DNA of 64,000 nt from Streptomyces althioticus (GTDB lineage: Bacteria > Actinomycetota > Actinomycetes > Streptomycetales > Streptomycetaceae), in NCBI GenBank assembly GCA_014649355.1, contig BMSW01000017.1:1-64000 (forward strand). Direction: 5' to 3'. Each line of letters begins with the position of its first letter. Positions within the stretch are counted from its first letter, which is position 1. Below are positions 57,418 through 64,000 of the stretch, in pieces. The notes below the pieces were generated by a model. The model was not told the DNA's origin, did not search any database, and saw nothing but the letters and a program-made list of their open reading frames with translations. Made by a program: the position numbers and the translations under genes.

Positions 57418-58149
57418 TCACCCGCGCTGCCCGTACCCCCGCAGCCGCTCCCCCGCCTCCGCGAGCTGCTCCCGGCTCAGCAGCGCCGGGGTCAGGCCCG
57501 GCACCGAGGAGGCCGTGAGCCAGACGCGGCACATCCACTCGAGCTGGGCCGTGCGGTCGTACGCCTGGTCGAGGGTGGCGCCGTGGGTGAGGGTCCCGTG
57601 GTTGCGCATCAGGCAGCCGGTGCGGCCGTCGAGGGCGCGCAGGGCGTTCCCGGCCAGCTCCGGCGTGCCGTAGGCGGCGTACGCGGCCACGCGGACGGGG
57701 CCGCCGAGGGCCGCGGTCATGTAGTGGATCGCCGGGAGCTCGTCGACGAGCGTGGAGACGGCGGTGGCGTGCACGGCGTGCGTGTGGACGACGGCGCGCG
57801 CGTCGGTCGTCCGGTGGACGGCCAGGTGAAGGGGCAGCTCGCTGGTCGGGACCAGCGAGCCGAGCACCTGCCGGCCTTCGAGGTCCACGCCCGTCACGTC
57901 GGCCGGGGTGAGCCGGTCGTACGGGACGCCGGACGGGGTCACGAGGACGGTGCCGCCGACCCGTACGGAGACGTTGCCCGAGGTGCCGACGACCAGGCCG
58001 TCGGCGACGGTCCGGCGGGCCGTCGCGACCAGCTCGGCCCAGGCGTCGGCCACCTCTCCGCACGGCCCCGTGGAGCCCTCACCGCGCGTACCCGTGACGC
58101 CACGCACGGCGCCCTCCGCTTCCTGCTCTGTCCCGTCCGGTTCGGCCAT
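57418..58149 (-). CDS. Class II aldolase/adducin family protein
   Basis: 243 aa. Class II aldolase fold with zinc His motif VVHTHAVHATAV and LMRNHGTLTHGATL; GLVVGTSGNVSVRVGGTVLVTPSGVPYDRL is the phosphate/substrate loop of L-fuculose-1-phosphate aldolase-type enzymes. The substrate (sugar phosphate or methylthioribulose phosphate-like) is not clear. The first 35 residues are acidic and poorly conserved. The ATG at 58149 is chosen because the longer frame adds an odd Cys/Pro segment. Confidence 0.88.
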   Translation of the reverse strand: MAEPDGTEQEAEGAVRGVTGTRGEGSTGPCGEVADAWAELVATARRTVADGLVVGTSGNVSVRVGGTVLVTPSGVPYDRLTPADVTGVDLEGRQVLGSLVPTSELPLHLAVHRTTDARAVVHTHAVHATAVSTLVDELPAIHYMTAALGGPVRVAAYAAYGTPELAGNALRALDGRTGCLMRNHGTLTHGATLDQAYDRTAQLEWMCRVWLTASSVPGLTPALLSREQLAEAGERLRGYGQRG

Positions 58150-58304
58150 GTGGAGATCCTGCCAGGAGCCCAGGCAACCTGGCCCGCACGGCGGAGCGCG
58201 CACCCCCTCTTACGGTCACCGCGATGCCCGTTCCAGTTCATCTTCCGTTCACCCTGGTTACCTACGTTCGACCAGCCAATGACCTCGAACGATTGCCTGG
58301 GTAA

Positions 58305-59564
<1,260 letters not shown>

Positions 59565-59592
59565 CCGCGTCCGGCACGAAGGAAGAAGCAGC

Positions 59593-59814
59593 ATGAAGAT
59601 CGACTGGGCGGCCCTCGGCTCCGTGTTCGGCGTCAGCCTCGTGGTCACCGTGGCCCTGGTGGCCCTGTTCACCCTCGGCATCTCCGGTCTGTCCCGCCGC
59701 GAGCGGGCCACCGCCGAGGGCCGGTCCGCGGCCCTCGCCGTCACCGGCGCCTACGCCTGCTTCGCCGCGTGCGCGGCGGCCGTGGGCTACGGCATCTACC
59801 TGATCATGGCCTGA
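59593..59814 (+). CDS. Small membrane protein next to pit
   Basis: 73 aa with two hydrophobic segments (LGSVFGVSLVVTVALVALFTLGISGL and LAVTGAYACFAACAAAVGYGIYLIM) joined by a polar loop SRRERATAEGRSAA. AGGAAGAAGC precedes the ATG and the gene follows pit by 28 nt on the same strand. I know it as a conserved neighbour of Streptomyces pit; the role is unknown but it may be a small accessory subunit. Confidence 0.82.
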   Translation: MKIDWAALGSVFGVSLVVTVALVALFTLGISGLSRRERATAEGRSAALAVTGAYACFAACAAAVGYGIYLIMA

Positions 59815-59984
59815 CCACAGGGCCGCACGCGTGAGCGGGCGGGGCGGGAGCAGCGGCTCCCGTCCCGCCCGCTGCCATGTCCGCGCGTCCGTGCGCCGGG
59901 TCCGCGCCTCCACGCGCCGTTCCCGCCGTTCACCCACGTGAGCCCCTCTGTGGGCCTCGGCACACTTCAGCCCCGCAGGTCAAT

Positions 59985-60165
59985 GGCAAGTTGACGGCCC
60001 TTCCGGGGGCATGGTGGACTGCCTCCGCCAATACGGCGGCAGGAGAGGAAGCCGGTGCGAATCCGGCGCGGTCCCGCCACTGTCACCGGGGTGCGCCCCG
60101 GGAGCCAGGAACTCTCGCCGCCGGTCTCGTCGAACCAGGGCGTGGACACCCTGAGTGAGGACATA
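59985..60165 (+). promoter_or_regulatory. Cobalamin (adenosylcobalamin) riboswitch
   Basis: The conserved core reads GAGGAAGCCGGTGCGAATCC (60045 on), then GGCGCGGTCCCGCCACTGTC, with the B12 box and AGCCAGGAACTC at 60103-60114. These are the characteristic cobalamin riboswitch elements: GCCACTG, AGCCAGGA and the flanking paired stems. It is followed by the cob genes and should lower expression when cobalamin is plentiful, probably by hiding the ribosome site near 60225-60255. The region 59815-59984 before it holds nothing I recognise. Confidence 0.92.
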
Positions 60166-60255
60166 TCGCCATGCGCGGCAGCCTGTCGAGGTCGATCAGC
60201 GACACCCCACCCCCCTTCGGGGCCGTGACCTCCGGATCCGTCACCGGCTGAACCC

Positions 60256-61197
60256 ATGGGTGCCGATCGCGTGTTCGCGTACGGCGCCGCCGCCGGCCTC
60301 CTCGGCGACCTGCTGCTCGGCGATCCCCGCCGTGGGCATCCGGTCGCCGCTTTCGGGCGGGCCGCGGCTGCCGTGGAGCGGGTGCTGTGGCAGGACGACC
60401 GGGGCCGCGGGGCCGTGCACACCGCCGTGTGCGTCGGCGGCGCCGTCACGCTCGCCGGCCTGGCCGCCCGCGCCGTACGCCGTAGTCCCGCCGCTTCCGT
60501 CGCCCTGACCGGCGTCGCCACCTGGGCCGTCGTCGGCGGCACCTCGCTGGCCCGGGAGGCCCGGACCGTCGGGCGGGCGCTCGAGGCCGGGGACGTCGAG
60601 GCCGCGAGGGAGCGGCTGCCGCACCTGTGCGGCCGCGACCCGCAGGCGTTGGACGCCGACGGGATCGCCCGTGCCGTGGTGGAGTCCGTGGCCGAGAACA
60701 CCTCCGACGCCGTGGTGGGCGCCCTCGTGTGGGGCGCGGTCGCCGGGGTGCCGGGTCTGGTGGGCTTCCGGGCCGTCAACACCCTGGACGCGATGGTGGG
60801 TCACAAGTCGCCCCGGTACCGCCGTTACGGCTGGGCGTCCGCCCGTCTCGACGACGTCGCCGGCTGGCCGGGGGCGCGTCTGACGGCCGTCCTCGCCGCG
60901 CTGAGCGGACCGGACCCGCGCGGGGCGGTACGGGCCTGGCGCGCGGACGCGGGCAAGCACCCGAGCCCCAACGCCGGCCCCGTGGAGGCGGCCTTCGCGG
61001 GCGCGCTCGGCGTGCGGCTCGGCGGGACCCTCTCCTACGGCGGGCGGGTCGAGCACCGGCCCGTCCTCAACGGCGGCGGACGCGCCGTCGCCGTCACCGA
61101 CATCGACCGGGCGGTGCGCCTGTCGCGGCGCGTGGGCTGGCTGGCGCTGGCGGCCGGGGTGGCCGCGCGGCGCGTGCTGAAGGGACGTGCCACGTGA
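60256..61197 (+). CDS. cobD: Adenosylcobinamide-phosphate synthase CobD/CbiB
   Basis: 313 aa. Attaches aminopropanol-type side arm (to cobyric acid) in cobalamin biosynthesis. Membrane protein with several hydrophobic helices. LLLGDPRRGHPVAAFG near residue 22 and ESVAENTSDAVVGALVWGAVAGVPGLVGFRAVNTLDAMVGHKSPRY in the middle are CobD/CbiB signatures; SPNAGPVEAAFAGALGVRLGG is the C-terminal one. First gene after the riboswitch and overlapping cobQ by 4 nt (GTGA). No strong ribosome site is seen, consistent with riboswitch masking. Confidence 0.95.
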   Translation: MGADRVFAYGAAAGLLGDLLLGDPRRGHPVAAFGRAAAAVERVLWQDDRGRGAVHTAVCVGGAVTLAGLAARAVRRSPAASVALTGVATWAVVGGTSLAREARTVGRALEAGDVEAARERLPHLCGRDPQALDADGIARAVVESVAENTSDAVVGALVWGAVAGVPGLVGFRAVNTLDAMVGHKSPRYRRYGWASARLDDVAGWPGARLTAVLAALSGPDPRGAVRAWRADAGKHPSPNAGPVEAAFAGALGVRLGGTLSYGGRVEHRPVLNGGGRAVAVTDIDRAVRLSRRVGWLALAAGVAARRVLKGRAT

Positions 61198-62729
61198 GCG
61201 GTGGCGGACTGCTGGTCGCCGGGACCACCTCGGACGCCGGCAAGAGCGTGGTCACCGCCGGGATCTGCCGGTGGCTGGCGCGCCAGGGCGTGAAGGTCGC
61301 GCCGTTCAAGGCGCAGAACATGTCGCTGAACTCGTTCGTCACCCGCGAGGGCGCCGAGATCGGGCGCGCCCAGGCCATGCAGGCGCAGGCGTGCCGGGTG
61401 GAGCCGACGGCGCTGATGAACCCGGTGCTGCTGAAGCCGGGCGGCGACCGGTCCAGCCAGGTGGTGCTGATGGGCCGCCCGGTCGGCGAGATGAGCGCCC
61501 GCGGCTACCACGGCGGCCGCCAGGAGAGCCTCCTCGGCACGGTCCTGGACTGCCTGGAGCGGCTGCGGGACGCGTACGACGTGGTGATCTGCGAGGGCGC
61601 CGGGAGCCCTGCCGAGATCAACCTGCGCCGCACCGACATCGTCAACATGGGGATCGCGCGGGGCGCGCGACTGCCCGTGCTGGTCGTCGGGGACATCGAC
61701 CGGGGCGGCGTCTTCGCGTCGTTCTTCGGCACGGTCGCCCTGCTCTCGCCCGAGGACCAGGAGCTGGTCGCCGGGTTCCTGGTGAACAAGTTCCGCGGGG
61801 ACGTCTCGCTGCTGGAGCCGGGTCTGGAGATGCTGCACGGCCTGACCGGGCGGCGGACGTACGGCGTGCTGCCGTTCCGGCACGGGCTGGGCATCGACGA
61901 GGAGGACGGGCTGCGCGTCTCGTTGCGCGGGGCGGTGCGGGAGTCCGCCGTGGCGCCCCCGGCCGGTGAGGAGGTGCTGCGGGTCGCGGTGTGCGCGGTG
62001 CCGCTGATGTCCAACTTCACCGACGTGGACGCGCTGGCCGCCGAACCGGGCGTCGTGGTGCGGTTCGTGGACCGGCCGGACGAACTCGCCGACGCCGACC
62101 TCGTGGTCGTGCCCGGCACCCGCGGCACCGTGAAGGCGCTGCGCTGGCTGCGCGAGCGGGGGCTGGCGGACGCGCTGGTGCGGCGGGCCGCCGAGGGACG
62201 CCCGCTGCTCGGCATCTGCGGCGGTTTCCAGCTGCTCGGCGAGCACATCGAGGACGACGTGGAGAGCCGCGCGGGCCATGTGGACGGGCTCGGCGTGCTG
62301 CCCGTAAGGGTGCGGTTCGCCCGCGGGAAGACCCTGGCCCGCCCCGTCGGCGAGGCCCTCGGGGAGCGCGTCGAGGGCTACGAGATCCATCACGGGGTCG
62401 CCGAGGTACTGGGCGGCGACCCGTTCATCTCCGATGACCATGGACACAGCCTGGACGGCTGCCGGGTCGGCGGCACCTGGGGCACGCACTGGCACGGTGC
62501 GCTGGAGTCGGACGGGTTCCGGCGGGCGTTCCTGCGCGCGGTCGCCGATCGCGCGGGGCGCCGTTTCGTGCCGGCCCCCGGCACCTCCTTCGCCGCGCTG
62601 CGCGAGGAGCAGCTCGACCGGCTCGGCGACCTGATCGAACAGCACGCGGACACCGACGCGCTGTGGCGGCTCATCGAGTCCGGCGCGCCACGAGGACTGC
62701 CCTTCATTCCACCGGGAGCGCCCGCATGA
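61194..62729 (+). CDS. cobQ: Cobyric acid synthase CobQ/CbiP
   Basis: 511 aa. Amidates adenosylcobyrinic a,c-diamide at four positions using glutamine and ATP. N-terminal P-loop domain: LLVAGTTSDAGKSVVTAGICRWL; then APFKAQNMSLNSFVTREGAEIGRAQAMQAQA and GDIDRGGVFASFFGT. C-terminal glutamine amidotransferase type 1 domain with nucleophile Cys in LLGICGGFQLLG and the His of YEIHHG. Four-base overlaps on each side with cobD and cobN show one translational unit. Confidence 0.96.
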   Translation: MSGGGLLVAGTTSDAGKSVVTAGICRWLARQGVKVAPFKAQNMSLNSFVTREGAEIGRAQAMQAQACRVEPTALMNPVLLKPGGDRSSQVVLMGRPVGEMSARGYHGGRQESLLGTVLDCLERLRDAYDVVICEGAGSPAEINLRRTDIVNMGIARGARLPVLVVGDIDRGGVFASFFGTVALLSPEDQELVAGFLVNKFRGDVSLLEPGLEMLHGLTGRRTYGVLPFRHGLGIDEEDGLRVSLRGAVRESAVAPPAGEEVLRVAVCAVPLMSNFTDVDALAAEPGVVVRFVDRPDELADADLVVVPGTRGTVKALRWLRERGLADALVRRAAEGRPLLGICGGFQLLGEHIEDDVESRAGHVDGLGVLPVRVRFARGKTLARPVGEALGERVEGYEIHHGVAEVLGGDPFISDDHGHSLDGCRVGGTWGTHWHGALESDGFRRAFLRAVADRAGRRFVPAPGTSFAALREEQLDRLGDLIEQHADTDALWRLIESGAPRGLPFIPPGAPA

Positions 62730-64000
62730 GCACTGTGTTGTTGTTGTCGACCGCCGACACGGACCTGCTGGCGGCCCGGGCCTCCGGCGCCGGCTACCGG
62801 ATCGGCAACCCCACCCGCGTCGACGTCGCGGAGGAACTGCCCGCACTGCTCGACGGCGCCGACCTGGCGGTGGTGCGGCTGCTGGGCGGCAAGCGCGCGT
62901 GGGAGGACGGACTGGCCGCGCTGAAGGCGTCCGGCGTCCCCGCGGTGCTGCTCGGCGGCGAGAGCGTGCCCGACGCGGAGCTGATGGCCGAGTCGAGCGT
63001 CCCGGCGGGCGTGGTGGCCGAGGCGCTGCGCTACCTCGTCGAGGGCGGCCCGGACAACCTCGCCGAGCTGGCCCGGTTCCTGTCGGACACCGTGCTGCTG
63101 ACCGGCGAGGGCTTCGAACAGCCGCGCAGGATGCCGGAGTTCGGGGTGCACGGCTCGCGTACGGCCGCGTCGGGGCGTCCGACGGTCGGGGTGCTCTTCT
63201 ACCGCGCCCACGAACTCAGCGGCAACACCGCCTTCGTGGACACCCTGTGCGACGCGATCGAGGCGCGCGGCGCCAACGCCCTGCCGGTGTACTGCGGTTC
63301 GCTGCGCGGTGCGGACCCCGCGCTGTACGAGCTGCTGGGCCGGGCGGACGCGCTCGTCGCCACCGTGCTCGCGGCCGGCGGCACCCACGCCTCGCAGGCG
63401 TCGGCGGGCGGCGAGGAGGAGGCCTGGGACGTCGGCGCGCTCGCCGAGCTGGACGTACCGGTGCTGCAAGGGCTGTGTCTGACGACCTCCCGCGCGGCCT
63501 GGGAGGAGTCCGACGCGGCCCTCTCCCCCATGGACGCGGCCATGCAGGTCGCCATCCCCGAGTTCGACGGCCGGCTGATCACCGTCCCGTTCTCCTTCAA
63601 GGAGCAGGGCGCGGACGACGTCCCGGTGTACGTCGCCGACCCCGGGCGGGCCGCGCGGGTCGCCGGGATCGCCGTACGGCACGCGGCGCTGCGGCACAAG
63701 CCGAACGCGGAGAAGAAGCTGGCGCTGGTCTTCACCGCGTACCCGACGAAGCACTCGCGGGTCGGCAACGCGGTCGGTCTCGACACGCCCGCGTCGGCGG
63801 TGCGTGTGCTGGACGCGCTGCGGGACGCCGGGTACGCCGTCGAGGGCCACCCGTCCGAGGGCGACGAGCTGATCCACCGGCTGATCGAGGCGGGCGGGCA
63901 CGACGTCGAATGGCTCACGGAGGACCAGCTGGCCGCCGCGCCGGCGCGGGTGCCGCTGGCCGACTACCGGGCCTGGTTCGCCACGCTGGACCCGGAGTTG
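62726..64000 (+). CDS. cobN: Cobaltochelatase subunit CobN, N-terminal part
   Basis: 425 codons are present and the frame stays open to the right edge, so the gene is cut by the window; whole CobN is about 1,200 aa. CobN with CobS and CobT inserts cobalt into hydrogenobyrinic a,c-diamide in the aerobic B12 route. LLLSTADTDLLAARASG and VGVLFYRAHELSGNTAFVDTLCDAIEARGANALPVYC match the start of CobN/BchH-type chelatases. Further on, IPEFDGRLITVPFSFKE and ALVFTAYPTKHSRVGNAVGLDTPAS are present. Starts at an ATGA overlap with cobQ. Confidence 0.94.
   Translation, partial: MSTVLLLSTADTDLLAARASGAGYRIGNPTRVDVAEELPALLDGADLAVVRLLGGKRAWEDGLAALKASGVPAVLLGGESVPDAELMAESSVPAGVVAEALRYLVEGGPDNLAELARFLSDTVLLTGEGFEQPRRMPEFGVHGSRTAASGRPTVGVLFYRAHELSGNTAFVDTLCDAIEARGANALPVYCGSLRGADPALYELLGRADALVATVLAAGGTHASQASAGGEEEAWDVGALAELDVPVLQGLCLTTSRAAWEESDAALSPMDAAMQVAIPEFDGRLITVPFSFKEQGADDVPVYVADPGRAARVAGIAVRHAALRHKPNAEKKLALVFTAYPTKHSRVGNAVGLDTPASAVRVLDALRDAGYAVEGHPSEGDELIHRLIEAGGHDVEWLTEDQLAAAPARVPLADYRAWFATLDPEL

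Overview
The window is about 73% G+C chromosomal DNA with the gene style of Streptomyces: many GTG starts, 1- or 4-base stop/start overlaps (ATGA, GTGA), leaderless-looking starts, and genus hallmarks (a chaplin, a Spo0M protein, a streptophobe-type membrane protein, a 6C RNA, an InhA-type enoyl reductase, an FHA-ABC transporter). Gene order also matches my memory of the S. coelicolor SCO1792-SCO1849 neighbourhood; that comparison is recall, not a search. I see no insertion sequence, prophage, CRISPR array, tRNA or biosynthetic gene cluster, so this looks like conserved core chromosome.

Layout. 1-480: the 5' end of a 16S rRNA gene on the minus strand with its long leader and promoter region. 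0.5-6 kb: 3-methyladenine DNA glycosylase, Spo0M, a PEBP-family protein, an HNH nuclease, an SPFH/NfeD membrane pair and a lone ABC ATPase. 6-12.4 kb: a conserved unknown, chaplin ChpE, a NarL-type two-component system, an SDR coupled to a QueA-like protein, and a secreted lytic transglycosylase. 12.4-17.1 kb: a two-FHA ABC transporter divergent from a streptophobe-type membrane protein with a repeat tail. 17.1-17.8 kb: a non-coding GC-rich repeat tract. 17.8-24 kb: SerB, SixA, small membrane proteins, an MFS carrier divergent from a GntR regulator, FabG-FabI. 24-31 kb: the TldD/PmbA protease pair, TyrS, small proteins, a 6C RNA and MoaA. 31-36.5 kb: a DUF485/acetate-type symporter operon and two tandem secreted S8 proteases. 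36.5-46.5 kb: a CoA transferase with swapped halves, a CopD-like protein, an exonuclease-BRCT fusion, SURF1, then a coupled symporter / sigma factor / membrane protein / GH15 array and an SDR. 46.5-50.1 kb: a five-gene Asp23/Gls24 envelope cluster with a divergent large Asp23-like protein. 50-58.2 kb: enoyl-CoA hydratase, a small HTH protein, an ABC-F ATPase divergent from a glyoxalase, a 170-bp tandem repeat, a conserved unknown, an alpha/beta hydrolase and a class II aldolase. 58.3-59.8 kb: a Pit phosphate transporter and a small partner. 60-64 kb: a cobalamin riboswitch followed by cobD-cobQ-cobN, with cobN running off the end.

How genes work together. The clearest units are fabG-fabI (fatty acid elongation), tldD-pmbA (metalloprotease heterodimer), DUF485-symporter (monocarboxylate uptake), the histidine kinase/response regulator pair, the Asp23 cluster, and the B12-controlled cob operon. 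Convergent gene pairs are mostly separated by strong GC-rich hairpins. The parts least explained by known biology are the Asp23 cluster with its divergent partner, the symporter-sigma-membrane protein coupling, the orphan QueA-like protein, the CoA transferase with swapped halves, and two families of intergenic tandem repeats.
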